Source: Roseomonas sp. (GTDB lineage Bacteria; Pseudomonadota; Alphaproteobacteria; Acetobacterales; Acetobacteraceae). From it: DNA of 64,000 nt. Positions 51,141-60,775 of the stretch are shown piece after piece; position 1 is the first letter of the stretch; every line of letters begins with the position of its first letter. The stretch covers positions 124,001-188,000 of the forward strand of contig JADCGA010000019.1 in assembly GCA_020249265.1 (NCBI GenBank). Reading direction: 5' to 3'. The translations under genes and the position numbers were made by a program. The notes beneath the pieces are model-generated. The model made no database searches. It saw only the letters and a list, made by a program, of their open reading frames with translations, and had not been told where the DNA came from.

Positions 51141-52003
51141 GCGGCTTGTACCTTTTCGCGCAGGAAACCTTGCAAAACGCGTTCTGTCAGCACGCGCGCC
51201 AAATGGCGCTTCATTTCAGGCGGACCATGCAAATCGCGGGGCGGGTCCAGATCATCGGCCAGGGCGGCCTGCGCGGCGCTGATGCTCGCCCGGTCCAGGC
51301 TGCGGCCCTCCAGCGCACGAGACGCTGCTGCGGCCAGCACGGGGATATTGCCGACACCGAAATGCACCAACCGGGGTGCGACGACGCGCTCGGCATCCAA
51401 TGCCAAGGTGGCGACCAGCCCAGCCATGGCATAATCGCCGGAACGGCGCGTGATTTCCTCAATGGCGCCAAGGCGCTTGGTCAAGGGTATTTCAACCGCG
51501 GCAATGATTTCCTGCGGTTCAAGCGCGGTTTGCAGCAGATCAGTGAAGAAGGCCGCTGCCGGAATGCGACGTTCGCCCTTGGCTGATGCCGTGATGATCG
51601 TCGCCCCCAGCGCCACCATGCAGGCCGGCAATTCCGCGGCCGGATCAGCATAGGCAAGGCTGCCGCCCAAGGTGCCGCGATTGCGAATGGCCGGATGGGC
51701 AATCAAGGGCGCCGCGGCCGTAAGCAAGGGCGCATGCGCCTTTACCAGCGGATCAACACAAAGATCGGCATGGAGCGTCAGCGCACCCAGGCGCAGCACC
51801 TGGCCATTGGTGGAAATGCCGCGCAATTCGTTGATGCCATTGATGTCAATCAGCGTGCCGGGTTCGGAAAGCCGGAAGGCGAGGGTCGCCAAAAGGGTCT
51901 GCCCTCCCGCGATGATCTTGCCCCCATCTCCAAGCGCTGCAAGGGCTGACCAAAGCTCGGCAAGGGTCTTGGCGCGCGCATAGCCCATGGACGGCCATTT
52001 CAT
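51137..52003 (-). CDS. Molybdenum hydroxylase FAD subunit (CoxM-like)
   Basis: It encodes 288 residues. FAD motifs are IIAGGQTLLATLAFRLS and RNRGTLGGSLAYADPAAELPA, typical of medium subunits. ATG 52003 has CAGGGAGA upstream. The order FAD, FeS, Mo is the common one. The subunit passes electrons to NAD or another acceptor. Confidence 0.95.
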   Translation of the reverse strand: MKWPSMGYARAKTLAELWSALAALGDGGKIIAGGQTLLATLAFRLSEPGTLIDINGINELRGISTNGQVLRLGALTLHADLCVDPLVKAHAPLLTAAAPLIAHPAIRNRGTLGGSLAYADPAAELPACMVALGATIITASAKGERRIPAAAFFTDLLQTALEPQEIIAAVEIPLTKRLGAIEEITRRSGDYAMAGLVATLALDAERVVAPRLVHFGVGNIPVLAAAASRALEGRSLDRASISAAQAALADDLDPPRDLHGPPEMKRHLARVLTERVLQGFLREKVQAA

Positions 52004-52173
52004 GCGGTGTCTCCCTGGATTGAACTGCGGGCTTTGATCATTAGCAGAGGCTGCTTGTCAAGCGAGCCCCTTGCCGGATAAGGCTCTGAAAAATTCAGTG
52101 TTTTCAACTGATCTTTCGCTATCATCCGATCCCGGCGCTGCCCTTCATCCCGGCGATCAGGCAGGGATGCACA

Positions 52174-53301
52174 TCACCTGCGCAGGATGCCGCCCATCAC
52201 CACCAGCACCATGACCAACCCACAAAGCCCCGCCATGGCCCAGAAAATCCCCGCCCCCAAAGCGGCATAGCCAGGCCCGCAGGCCAAGGTCAGCAGCGTC
52301 GTCATGGCGCCCACGGCGGCGCCAAGCAGGGTTTGCGCCGTGCCACCCAGGCTGCCGGGCACGCGTTCCTGCAATAGCTTGATGGCTGCCAGGTGCATGG
52401 CGCCGAAAGTCAGCGCATGCAGCGCTTGCGCGACTATCAAGGGTGGCAGGCTTTCACTCACCGCCATGATCGGCCAGCGCAGCAGGCCCGCCCCGGACGC
52501 GAGCAGTATCAACCCGCGCACGCCAAGCCTTTCCACCAAGCCGCGCCCCCACATGAACAGCGCTACCTCCGCCACCACGCCCCAGGCCCAAAGCAGGCCA
52601 ATCACCCCGGCGCTGAAGCCCAAAGCCTGCCAATGGATGGACCCGAAGGCGTAATAGGCCGCATGGCTGCCCTGCATCAGCGCCGCAATCAACATTAGGC
52701 GGCGCAGCCAGGGCAGTGCGATAGCGGCGCGAAAGCCGCTTGCGCCGCCGCGCCCAAAGCCCTCGGCCCGAGGCAACAGAAAGGCCGCTGCCGCGCCAAG
52801 GCCAAGCATGGCGGCAATCAGCCAGGCGGCGCTGCCTGCGCCCAGCACGCCCACCAGCGCGCCGGCCAGCACGGCGGCCAGGATATAGCTTGCGGAACCA
52901 GCGGCACGGGCGCGGCCATAATCAAAGCCGGGGGGTTCCCGGGCAGCGCGCAACGCCATCGCGTCAGCAAGCGCGGTGGTCGGCGCCAGCGCCGCTGCCA
53001 GCGCCAGATTGACTAGCAGCAGCGCCCAGAACCCGGCAGCCAGCCCGAAGCCCGCCGCAACAATGGCCGCTACGCTGGTACAACAAATCAGCACCAACCG
53101 CGGATCACCCAACCAATCCGCAACGCGCCCGCCCAAAGGCCCCGCCAGCAATTTCAGCGCACTGCCGGCGGCCAGCACCGTGCCAAGATCAGCCGGCGTC
53201 AACCCGCGCGCCAGCAAAAGCGGCGGCAGAAAGGGCATCATCACGCCAAAGGCCGCGAATTGCGCGGCGAAGATCAGGGCGAAGCGGGTGGCGGGATTCA
53301 T
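52174..53301 (-). CDS. MFS transporter (HcaT/MFS_1-like)
   Basis: It encodes 375 residues from ATG 53301 (GTG at 53304 possible) with eleven to twelve helices. FALIFAAQFAAFGVMMPFLPPLLL starts the first helix; the loop GGRVADWLGDPR is the MFS signature-A equivalent. MLIAALMQGSHAAYYAFGSIHW is characteristic of the 3-phenylpropionate-permease-like group. It is divergent from the helicase gene. The substrate is unknown. Confidence 0.88.
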   Translation of the reverse strand: MNPATRFALIFAAQFAAFGVMMPFLPPLLLARGLTPADLGTVLAAGSALKLLAGPLGGRVADWLGDPRLVLICCTSVAAIVAAGFGLAAGFWALLLVNLALAAALAPTTALADAMALRAAREPPGFDYGRARAAGSASYILAAVLAGALVGVLGAGSAAWLIAAMLGLGAAAAFLLPRAEGFGRGGASGFRAAIALPWLRRLMLIAALMQGSHAAYYAFGSIHWQALGFSAGVIGLLWAWGVVAEVALFMWGRGLVERLGVRGLILLASGAGLLRWPIMAVSESLPPLIVAQALHALTFGAMHLAAIKLLQERVPGSLGGTAQTLLGAAVGAMTTLLTLACGPGYAALGAGIFWAMAGLCGLVMVLVVMGGILRR

Positions 53302-53354
53302 CACAGGCCCGCCACCCTGCCCCTTGCCGTCACCATGGACAAGCGCGCCGCGTC

Positions 53355-56219
53355 ATGCCACGGAGAAGCGCGTTTTCTTTCTTGGACATTGACCCCCGCA
53401 TGTTCGAACCCAGGGTTCGCGCCATTCTTGGCCCGACCAATACCGGCAAGACCCACCTCGCGATTGAGCGGATGCTCGCCCATGCCTCGGGCAGTATCGG
53501 CTTTCCGCTGCGGCTGCTGGCGCGTGAAAATTATGATCGCATGGTGGCGATGAAGGGCGAACGCTACGTTGCCCTGATCACCGGCGAGGAAAAGATTGTC
53601 CCGCCCGAGGCGAAGTATTTCGCCTGCACGGTGGAAGCGATGCCGCTGGATCGCCCGGTGGAATTCCTCGCCATTGATGAAATCCAGCTTTGCGCAGACC
53701 CTGATCGCGGGCATGTCTTTACCGATCGGCTGCTCAATGCGCGCGGCATGGTGGAAACCATGTTCCTGGGCGCTGAGACCATTGCGCCCTTGCTGCGCCG
53801 CTTGACTCCGCGCGCTGAAATCGAAACCCGCGCCCGGCTTTCGCAACTGACTTACGCCGGCCCCGCCAAGCTATCGCGCCTGCCGGCACGTTCCGCCATT
53901 GTCGCCTTCAGCGCGCAGGAAGTTTACGCCATTGCCGAAGCGGTGCGTCGCCGGCGTGGCGGGTGCGCGGTGGTGATGGGCCGGCTTTCGCCGCGCACCC
54001 GCAATGCGCAAGTGGCGCTTTATCAAAACCGGGAAGTGGATTTCCTGGTGGCGACGGATGCGATCGGCATGGGCCTCAATATGGATGTGGACCATGTGGC
54101 GCTGACCGCGCTCAACAAGTTTGATGGCCATCAGCCGCGTGCTTTGACCGCGCAGGAAATCGCGCAAATCGCTGGCCGCGCCGGGCGTGGCATGCGCGAT
54201 GGCACTTTCGGCACCACGGCGGATGCGCCGACACTGGATGATGACATCATCACCCAGATCGAAACGCATGCGTTTGAACCGCTGAAGACGCTCGCCTGGC
54301 GCAATTCGGACCTGGATTTTTCCTCGGTCGAGACACTGCTCGATAGCCTCGGCGCGTCGGCGCCTTTGCCTGGTCTTGCCAAGGGCCATGATGCGGTGGA
54401 CCACATCACGCTTTCCATGCTGGTGCGGGAAGAGGAAATTCGCGGCCTGGCGGATACGGCATCTCGCGTGCGGCTGCTTTGGGAAGCCTGCCAGGTGCCG
54501 GATTTCCGCAAGCTGGCGGATGACAGCCACACAAGGCTTTGCGCGCGCATCTTCACGCATCTGGCGCGGGAGGGCCGGTTGCCGAGCGATTGGGTGGCCT
54601 CATCCCTTGCCCAGCTTGGCATGGCGGAAGGTGATCTTGATACGCTGATGTCGCGGCTTTCGGCCATTCGCGTCTGGGCCTATGTCGCGGCGCGGGCCGA
54701 TTGGCTGAATAATGCGGCGGAGCTTCAGGCCGAAGCGCGGCGCGTGGAAGACATGGTCTCAGACGCGCTTCATGAAAGCCTGACCGCGCGCTTTGTGGAC
54801 CGCCGCGCGGCGCATCTGATCCGCGCACTCGATGAAAGCGATGAGGAATTGCTTTCCGCCGTCACGCGCCGCGGTGAAGTGGTGGTGGAAGGCCATCCTG
54901 TCGGCCATGTGAAGGGCTTCCTGTTTGAACCCGATGCGGCGACGGTGAAGGAAGAAGAACGCCGCGTGGTGCTGCGCGCCGCGCGCCGTGCCTTGGGCGC
55001 TGAAATTCCGCGCCGCGTTTCCATGCTGGAATCCGCGAAGGATGAGGCGTTTGCGCTGACGCCGCAGCATGGCGTGACCTGGGCCTATTCCCATGCGCCC
55101 AATATGCCGGCGGGGCTTGGCGATATTGCGGAAGTGGCGAAGCTCAAGCCCGGTTCTGAACCCGGCAAGCCGCAGATTGAAGTGCTGCCCTCAGAATTTC
55201 TCGATGGCGCGCAGCGCGAACGTATCCGTGCGCGTCTGGCCACCTGGATCGAAGCGCTGGTGAAGCGCGATCTGGGCGCGATTTTCACCGCCGAGGAAAA
55301 GGCTTCGGAAGATAATACGCTGCGCGGCCCGGCCTTTCGCCTGCGGGAAGAATTGGGCCTGGCCATGGGTGCCACGGATGGGGAAATCCGCCCCGATCTG
55401 CGCCAGAAGCTGAAGGGTATCGGGATTCGCGCCGGGCGCTATGCGCTTTACGTGCCGGAAGCGCTGAAGCCACGCGCCATGGCTTTGCGTGCGCAGCTTT
55501 GGTCCCTGCTGCGCGGCATTGAAACGCCGAAGCTGCCCTCGGGTGGCTTGATTGCGGTGGCGCCGCCCGCCGATTGGCCGCGCGGCTTTGCCGAGACCAT
55601 GGGCTGGCTGCCCGCCGGCCCCGTGCTGCTGCGCCTGGATGTGGCGGAACGCATCGCCGGCGAATTGGGGCATCTGACGCGTAAGGCGCCCGCGCTTTTG
55701 CCGGGGGACCTCGCCAGTCGCTTGGGCATCAAGGGCGAAAACCTGGGCCCGGTGCTGGAAGCCATGGGTTTCCGGCTGATCCCGGCGGAAACCGCAGATG
55801 AAAAGCAATTCGGTCCGCCCGCCCCGGCGCGGATCGGTCAGCAGCGCGCGCCCCGCTTCGAGGCGCGCCAGCATGGCCCGCGCCGCGATGATCGGCGCCC
55901 CGAACGGCGCGGCCCCCGCCCGGATCAGCGCCGGCGCGATGACAAGCCGGCCGAAGCCGCTGCGGCTGAGGGCACCACGCTAGAACAAGCACCGCCCGAA
56001 CAACAACGTCCGGAACGCAGGCCGGATCAGCGCCCGGATCGCCGCCCGAAGCCCGATGGCGGGCAGCAGCAGCAGCGCCAGCATTACGGCAATAAGGGCG
56101 GCAGTGACCGCCCGCGTGGCCCTCGGCCGCCACGGGAAGATCGTGTGGCGCTCCCCGCCATGCCCCGCCCCGACAGCCCCTTTGCGGTGCTCGCCGCGTT
56201 GAAGCTCAAGAAGGACTGA
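53355..56219 (+). CDS. SUV3-like DEAD/DExH RNA helicase with a disordered C-terminal tail
   Basis: It encodes 954 residues. Walker A is GPTNTGKTHLAIERM, the DExH-like motif is AIDEIQLC, and motif VI is QIAGRAGRGMRDG, as in mitochondrial SUV3 relatives that unwind RNA. The helicase core and SUV3 C-terminal domain reach about residue 820. The remaining about 130 residues are rich in Arg, Pro, Gln and Asp (RPERRPDQRPDRR) and likely bind RNA. It ends 10 bp before an S4-domain gene, a pairing conserved in alphaproteobacteria, with RNA metabolism or cold stress as likely roles. Confidence 0.92.
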   Translation: MPRRSAFSFLDIDPRMFEPRVRAILGPTNTGKTHLAIERMLAHASGSIGFPLRLLARENYDRMVAMKGERYVALITGEEKIVPPEAKYFACTVEAMPLDRPVEFLAIDEIQLCADPDRGHVFTDRLLNARGMVETMFLGAETIAPLLRRLTPRAEIETRARLSQLTYAGPAKLSRLPARSAIVAFSAQEVYAIAEAVRRRRGGCAVVMGRLSPRTRNAQVALYQNREVDFLVATDAIGMGLNMDVDHVALTALNKFDGHQPRALTAQEIAQIAGRAGRGMRDGTFGTTADAPTLDDDIITQIETHAFEPLKTLAWRNSDLDFSSVETLLDSLGASAPLPGLAKGHDAVDHITLSMLVREEEIRGLADTASRVRLLWEACQVPDFRKLADDSHTRLCARIFTHLAREGRLPSDWVASSLAQLGMAEGDLDTLMSRLSAIRVWAYVAARADWLNNAAELQAEARRVEDMVSDALHESLTARFVDRRAAHLIRALDESDEELLSAVTRRGEVVVEGHPVGHVKGFLFEPDAATVKEEERRVVLRAARRALGAEIPRRVSMLESAKDEAFALTPQHGVTWAYSHAPNMPAGLGDIAEVAKLKPGSEPGKPQIEVLPSEFLDGAQRERIRARLATWIEALVKRDLGAIFTAEEKASEDNTLRGPAFRLREELGLAMGATDGEIRPDLRQKLKGIGIRAGRYALYVPEALKPRAMALRAQLWSLLRGIETPKLPSGGLIAVAPPADWPRGFAETMGWLPAGPVLLRLDVAERIAGELGHLTRKAPALLPGDLASRLGIKGENLGPVLEAMGFRLIPAETADEKQFGPPAPARIGQQRAPRFEARQHGPRRDDRRPERRGPRPDQRRRDDKPAEAAAAEGTTLEQAPPEQQRPERRPDQRPDRRPKPDGGQQQQRQHYGNKGGSDRPRGPRPPREDRVALPAMPRPDSPFAVLAALKLKKD

Positions 56220-56229
56220 GCGGGGGGCG

Positions 56230-56520
56230 GTGGCGGCGGAGGCTGAAGGGCGGGATTATCAAAGGCTGGATGCCTGGCTCTGGTGCGCGCGCTTTCGCAA
56301 GACGCGGGCGGAATGCGCGCGGCAGGTGGAAAAGGGCGTGGTGCGCATCAATCGCCTGCCGACCGATAAGCCCCATGCCAAGCTGCGGCCAGGTGATGTG
56401 CTGACGCTGGCGGTGGGCCAGGGCGCTGCGGGGCAGATCATCCTCTGGCGGGTGCTGGCCTTGGCAGAGCGGCGCGGCCCGGCGACCGAGGCGCAGGGGC
56501 TTTATGAGGTTCTCTCCTAA
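56230..56520 (+). CDS. S4-domain RNA-binding protein (Hsp15-like)
   Basis: It encodes 96 residues from GTG 56230, with GGGGGG just upstream. The S4 domain covers about residues 10-60: RLDAWLWCARFRKTRAECARQVEKGVVRINRLPTD gives the alpha-L fold that binds RNA. Hsp15 relatives rescue stalled 50S subunits. It probably shares transcripts with the helicase. Confidence 0.92.
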   Translation: MAAEAEGRDYQRLDAWLWCARFRKTRAECARQVEKGVVRINRLPTDKPHAKLRPGDVLTLAVGQGAAGQIILWRVLALAERRGPATEAQGLYEVLS

Positions 56521-56618
56521 GCCGAGATAGTTATATGTCGTGCCACCTTGTCTAATTCCCTGTATGCGGCCATTTTGGGCGCGGTTTTGGACAGGCTCAG
56601 CACCAGGGAATCGCGCCA

Positions 56619-56951
56619 GTGACTTATGTTGTCAGCGAAAATTGCATCAACTGCAAATACATGGATTGCGTGGAAGTCTGTCCGGTAGACTGCTTCTATG
56701 TCGGCGAAAACATGCTGGTGATCCACCCGGATGAATGCATTGATTGCGGCGTCTGCGAACCGGAATGCCCGGCAGAGGCCATTCTGCCCGATAGCGACGA
56801 CAAGGCGACCCCCTGGGTGGAGCTGAACCGGGATTACGCCCAGCAATGGCCCAATATCACCCGCAAGGGCGAAGCGCCGGCGGATGCCGATGATTGGAAG
56901 GACAAGCCGGGCAAGAAGGCGCTGCTCAGCCCCAATCCCGGCAAGCCCTGA
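56619..56951 (+). CDS. fdxA: Ferredoxin FdxA ([3Fe-4S][4Fe-4S])
   Basis: It encodes 110 residues from GTG 56619. The first cluster uses [17 protein letters not shown], with the second Cys spacing of seven-iron ferredoxins; the second cluster uses [12 protein letters not shown]. The C-terminal tail [15 protein letters not shown] is the family extension. It donates electrons in the cytoplasm and lies between the helicase/S4 pair and carD, the conserved alphaproteobacterial order. Confidence 0.95.
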   Translation: MTYVVSENCINCKYMDCVEVCPVDCFYVGENMLVIHPDECIDCGVCEPECPAEAILPDSDDKATPWVELNRDYAQQWPNITRKGEAPADADDWKDKPGKKALLSPNPGKP

Positions 56952-57167
56952 GCAATTTTGCCCGTTAAGGGCATGAATATCTGACCGGAGCGGTCATGAA
57001 TTCCGCCCGCATTACCTGCTTGGCGGGTGACCTGAGACGTTTTTTGTGTTAAGAATATATTTCGTTATCTCGGCGTCTGGTCTGACCCAGGTGTCTGCCG
57101 AGGATGATGGTCTGCATTCTCAACCGGATCGCGCTGATCCGGATTCTGCGTTGGGAGTCCCGTTTTC

Positions 57168-58691
57168 ATGACACGCAAGCCTGTGTCCAAGATTTCTGCT
57201 AAAGGCGGCGCCAAGCCGGCCCGGCCCGCGGCGAAGAAGCCCGCCAGCAAGGCGAAATCGGCCGCAAAGCCGGCTGCGAAGAAATCCTCCGCCAAGGCAA
57301 AGGCGACCACGAAGCCCAACAAGAAGGCGGCGCCGAAACCTGTGAAGAAGCCAGTGACCAAAGCGGCGGCAAAGCCTGCGCCGAAGCCAAGCGCGAAGCC
57401 GGCAAGCAAGCCCGCGGCGAAAGCTGTCGCACCTGGCAAAGCCAAGCCTGCCGCCAAAGCCGCGCCCAAATCCGCCCCCAAAGCAGCAGCCAAACCTGCC
57501 GCCAAGCCGGCGGCAAAGGCCGCGCCCAAACCCGCCGCCAAACCAGCAGCGAAGCCCGCTGCCCCCGCCGTGCAGAAGGCAGTCAGCGCCAAGCCTGCTG
57601 TGCCCGCCAAGGTCGAAAAGCCCGCCGCGAAGCCCGTGGCGCCAGTGACCGAGACAGCCGCTAAGCCGCCCGTACCGCCAAAGCCCGCGAAGCCTGCTGC
57701 CTCGGCGGCTGAAGCGCCTGCTCAGGCCGTCGCGCCGGCAGCCGAACCCGCCAAGCCTGCACCCAAGCCCAAGGCAAAGGCCGCACCCGCAGCCAAGGCA
57801 GAACCATCAGCACCACAGGTTAAAGCAAAAGCAGAAACTGTGCCTGCCAAGACTGGCCTTCAGGAAGCGCCGAGCCCTGCACCTGCGGCACCGGAAGCCC
57901 CAAGCCGGCCCGCGCTTGTGCAAGCGCCTGCCATTGCCATGGTGACCCTGCCTGCCCCGGCGCCAGCGCCACGCCCGGCGCCGCCGCCCAGTATTTCGCC
58001 GCTTTCTCCGCCACCGCCCACCATGCGCCCGAATGTCCAGATGGGAATGCGCCCGCCTGGCGGAGGCCCGCCTCGTCCTGGAATGCCAATGTCATCTTCT
58101 TCGCCCAAACCGCCCCCTGCCCCGAAACAGGAATTCAAGACGGGCGATTACGTCGTCTATCCGACGCATGGTGTGGGCACAGTGCAGGGCATCCGCACGG
58201 TTGAGGCCGCCGGCTATTCCTTGCAGGTCATTGAAGTGACCTTTGAAGAAAACCGCATGAAGTTGAGCGTGCCGGTGAACAAGGCCTCATCTTCGGGCCT
58301 GCGCAAGCTCTGCACGACGGAAAGCTTCCAGCCGGCCATGGATACGCTGAAGGGCCGTGCCCGCATCAAGCGCACCATGTGGTCCCGCCGTGCGCAGGAA
58401 TATGAGGCGAAGATCAATTCGGGCGATCCGGTGCAAATCGCGGAAGTGGTGCGCGACCTGTTCCGCAACGCGGGCCAGCCCGACCAATCCTTCAGCGAAC
58501 GCCAGATCTATGAATTGGCGCTTGACCGCTTGGCCGCCGAAGCAGCGGCGATTGACCGCTGCGACAAGCCGACCGCGATTGAAAAGCTGATGGTGGTGTT
58601 GCGTTCCGGCGCTGCCGGGTCGCGCGAAGCTGCGCCAAAGGAAACCAGCGCGCCAGCCGCTGCCGCTGAGGCGCAATTGCCGCCGGAATAG
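57168..58691 (+). CDS. carD: CarD-family transcription regulator with a long Lys/Ala/Pro-rich N-terminal extension
   Basis: It encodes 507 residues. The CarD/CdnL part begins near residue 320 (FKTGDYVVYPTHGVGTVQGI), followed by the RNA-polymerase-binding Tudor-like fold and the DNA-binding helical domain (MWSRRAQEYEAKINSGDP, LALDRLAAEAAAIDR). It stabilises open complexes at rRNA-type promoters. The first about 270 residues are repeats of KPAAKPAAKAAPK type, like histone H1 tails, then a Pro-rich linker. Most family members are about 170 residues. ATG 57168 has GGGAG at 9 nt; no internal start before the CarD domain has a comparable site. Confidence 0.9.
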   Translation: MTRKPVSKISAKGGAKPARPAAKKPASKAKSAAKPAAKKSSAKAKATTKPNKKAAPKPVKKPVTKAAAKPAPKPSAKPASKPAAKAVAPGKAKPAAKAAPKSAPKAAAKPAAKPAAKAAPKPAAKPAAKPAAPAVQKAVSAKPAVPAKVEKPAAKPVAPVTETAAKPPVPPKPAKPAASAAEAPAQAVAPAAEPAKPAPKPKAKAAPAAKAEPSAPQVKAKAETVPAKTGLQEAPSPAPAAPEAPSRPALVQAPAIAMVTLPAPAPAPRPAPPPSISPLSPPPPTMRPNVQMGMRPPGGGPPRPGMPMSSSSPKPPPAPKQEFKTGDYVVYPTHGVGTVQGIRTVEAAGYSLQVIEVTFEENRMKLSVPVNKASSSGLRKLCTTESFQPAMDTLKGRARIKRTMWSRRAQEYEAKINSGDPVQIAEVVRDLFRNAGQPDQSFSERQIYELALDRLAAEAAAIDRCDKPTAIEKLMVVLRSGAAGSREAAPKETSAPAAAAEAQLPPE

Positions 58692-58718
58692 ATCGTTTCG
58701 TTTAATCACAATCTGATG

Positions 58719-58746
58719 GCGTGGCCCAGCAAAACGGGTCACGCCG
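58719..58746. terminator. Bidirectional hairpin terminator
   Basis: The 10 bp stem GGCGTGGCCC / GGGTCACGCC (one G-U pair) has an 8-nt loop. It lies between the convergent carD and aldo/keto reductase genes. Confidence 0.7.
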
Positions 58747-59562
58747 TTACAGCATGGCCAAGGGTCGCTTGCGCCGTGGTGGCGGGAAGGCTTCATCTAG
58801 TGCCGCGATATCGTCAGGGCTGAGGGTGATCTCTCGCGCTGCGGCGTTTTCCCGCACATGGGCAAGCTTCGCGGCCTTGGGGATACTCACCACGCCGGGC
58901 TGGCGCAGCGTCCAGGCAATGGCGATTTGCGCGGGGCTTTTGCCGTGCCGCGCCGCGACAGTTGCAAGCGCAGGATTGCGCAGCATCCGCCCGCCCTGCC
59001 CCACCGGCGAATAGGCCATCACCGGCATGGCGCGATCCGCGCAAAAGGGCAGCAGATCAAACTCAGCGCCGCGATGTTCCAGGCTGTAAAGCACCTGATC
59101 CGTCGCGCAATCGGCAAGTGCGGCGCCCAATTCTTCCAGATCATCCTGATCCAGATTGGAAACACCCCAGCGACGGATTTTGCCGGCTTGGCGCAGCGCT
59201 TCAAACCCCGCCACGGTTTCCGCCAGCGGCACGGAACCGCGCCAATGCAGCAGATAGACATCAATGGTTTCAATCCTGAGCCGCTTCAGGCTGCGTTCAC
59301 AGGCCGCCACCACACCGCGACGCGACGCATTATGCGGATAAACCTTGGAGACGATGAAAACGCTGTCACGGCGCCCGGCAATGGCATCGCCCACCACTTC
59401 CTCGGCCCCGCCTTCGCCATACATCTCGGCCGTGTCGATCAAATTCATGCCAAGATCGAGCCCAGCGCGCAGCGCATCGGCTTCCGCCGCGCGCCGCGTG
59501 CGATCTTCACCCATGCCCCAGGTCCCTTGCCCAAGGCGTGGCATGGCAAAGCCGGCTGCCAT
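58747..59562 (-). CDS. Aldo/keto reductase
   Basis: It encodes 271 residues from ATG 59562, 1 nt after the upstream TRAP binding-protein gene ends; an ATG 42 nt earlier overlaps that gene. The TIM-barrel family set is visible: LGQGTWGMG, LDLGMNLIDTAEMYGEGGAEEVVG with Asp and Tyr, FIVSKVYPHNASR with Lys, and YLLHWRG with His. NADPH binding is at the C-terminus (SIPKAAKLAHVRENAAA). It may act on the compound imported by the neighbouring TRAP system. Confidence 0.92.
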   Translation of the reverse strand: MAAGFAMPRLGQGTWGMGEDRTRRAAEADALRAGLDLGMNLIDTAEMYGEGGAEEVVGDAIAGRRDSVFIVSKVYPHNASRRGVVAACERSLKRLRIETIDVYLLHWRGSVPLAETVAGFEALRQAGKIRRWGVSNLDQDDLEELGAALADCATDQVLYSLEHRGAEFDLLPFCADRAMPVMAYSPVGQGGRMLRNPALATVAARHGKSPAQIAIAWTLRQPGVVSIPKAAKLAHVRENAAAREITLSPDDIAALDEAFPPPRRKRPLAML

Positions 59563-59563
59563 A

Positions 59564-60613
59564 TCAGGGAATGGTATAACCGCGCGCCTTGCCGACGCTG
59601 TCATTCCAAACCCGCGCGCAATCCGCCCAAACGCGGTTGCAGCTATCGCGGAAGCTTGGCAGAACCACCGCGGTCACCGCTTCACGCACGCGGCGTTCAT
59701 CTTCCGCCGGCGGTGCCACCACCTGCACATTGAATTTACGCGTGGTGCAGGCATCCTGACCCTGGAAGCAGGCGAAGGCCTCATTGCTCGCGGTACGTGC
59801 CAAATCCCACATCTGCTTTTCCAGATCAGCAAAAGCACGCGTGAGTGCGGCCTGCTGTTCCGGGTTGAAGCGCCGCCAGGCATTCAGGGAAATGAAATGC
59901 CCCTGCACACCGGAAGCGAGCGACACCGGCAGGATGGTGCGGATGACTTCGCCCCAATTCGCGGTATAGGCAGAGGTGGCAGAGGTGATGCCGCATTCCA
60001 CCGTGCCGCGTTGCAAGGCCTGATAGGTTTCGGAAAGCTGCAAGGTGACGGGTGTTGCGCCAAGCGATTGCAGCAGCGCAGACATGGTTGGCGTATAGGA
60101 CCGCACCTTGAGACCACGCAGATCAGCCATGGAAGCAACCGGACGATTGCAGAAGAACATCTGCGCGCCGAAGGGCCACAGCGTCATCACCTTGGCATTG
60201 AAGCGTTCTTGCAGGCGCCGATCAAGCGCTTCCCGCCCGCCCGCGATGGCTTGTTGCGTTTCTTCCAAAGTGGTCGAAACGCCCATAAGGTCGAGCGAAT
60301 CAATAAAGGGCTCATCACGTGCGGTCTGGCCGATCAGCACGCTCATCACATCAAAAGTGCCATTGCGCAGATGGCGCAGCGCATCCGGCGCGGCCGCACC
60401 CACTTGGTCCATTGGGTTGAAGGTGACTGCCAAATTGATGCCCGTGGTCTGACCAAGGCCCGTGAAGAAGGGCCGTTCAATGCCTTCGGTGTGGCGAGAA
60501 TTGGAAGTGAAATGCCCCGCGACGCGAAGTTGGACTGGGCTTTGGGCGAAGGCGGGTGCTGCGGCAAGCATGGCGCCAAAGGCCGCGCCAAGGAGCGAAA
60601 GGGGGGTACGCAT
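59564..60613 (-). CDS. TRAP transporter substrate-binding protein (DctP family), second system
   Basis: It encodes 349 residues from ATG 60613 (CGGGAGAA upstream). The signal peptide runs to about residue 25 (APAFAQ). The DctP fold shows LRVAGHFTSNSRHTEGIERPF, then the binding-site segment LRGLKVRSYTPTMSALLQSLGATPVTL with the conserved Arg. It is divergent from its permease genes, an unusual split: binding protein on minus, DctQM on plus, with a shared 160 bp regulatory gap. Confidence 0.93.
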   Translation of the reverse strand: MRTPLSLLGAAFGAMLAAAPAFAQSPVQLRVAGHFTSNSRHTEGIERPFFTGLGQTTGINLAVTFNPMDQVGAAAPDALRHLRNGTFDVMSVLIGQTARDEPFIDSLDLMGVSTTLEETQQAIAGGREALDRRLQERFNAKVMTLWPFGAQMFFCNRPVASMADLRGLKVRSYTPTMSALLQSLGATPVTLQLSETYQALQRGTVECGITSATSAYTANWGEVIRTILPVSLASGVQGHFISLNAWRRFNPEQQAALTRAFADLEKQMWDLARTASNEAFACFQGQDACTTRKFNVQVVAPPAEDERRVREAVTAVVLPSFRDSCNRVWADCARVWNDSVGKARGYTIP

Positions 60614-60775
60614 CAAACATTCTCCCGAATAAGGTCGGCACAGATTTTGCGAACCCTGCCGCCGTGAGTGACGAGTTTTGCCAGGTTGCGGTCTCTGTGC
60701 AACACGGCGTTCGATTTGCCAAGCAACCGGCGCGCCAAGGCGGGCCGAAGCGTTTTGAATAAGGCCACGCCGCCC

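Noticed and set aside
56952..57167. T-rich stretch GTTTTTTGTG as a terminator or promoter before carD
   Set aside because: The nearest stem is short and 12 bases away from the T-tract, and no -35/-10 pair with good spacing is convincing.
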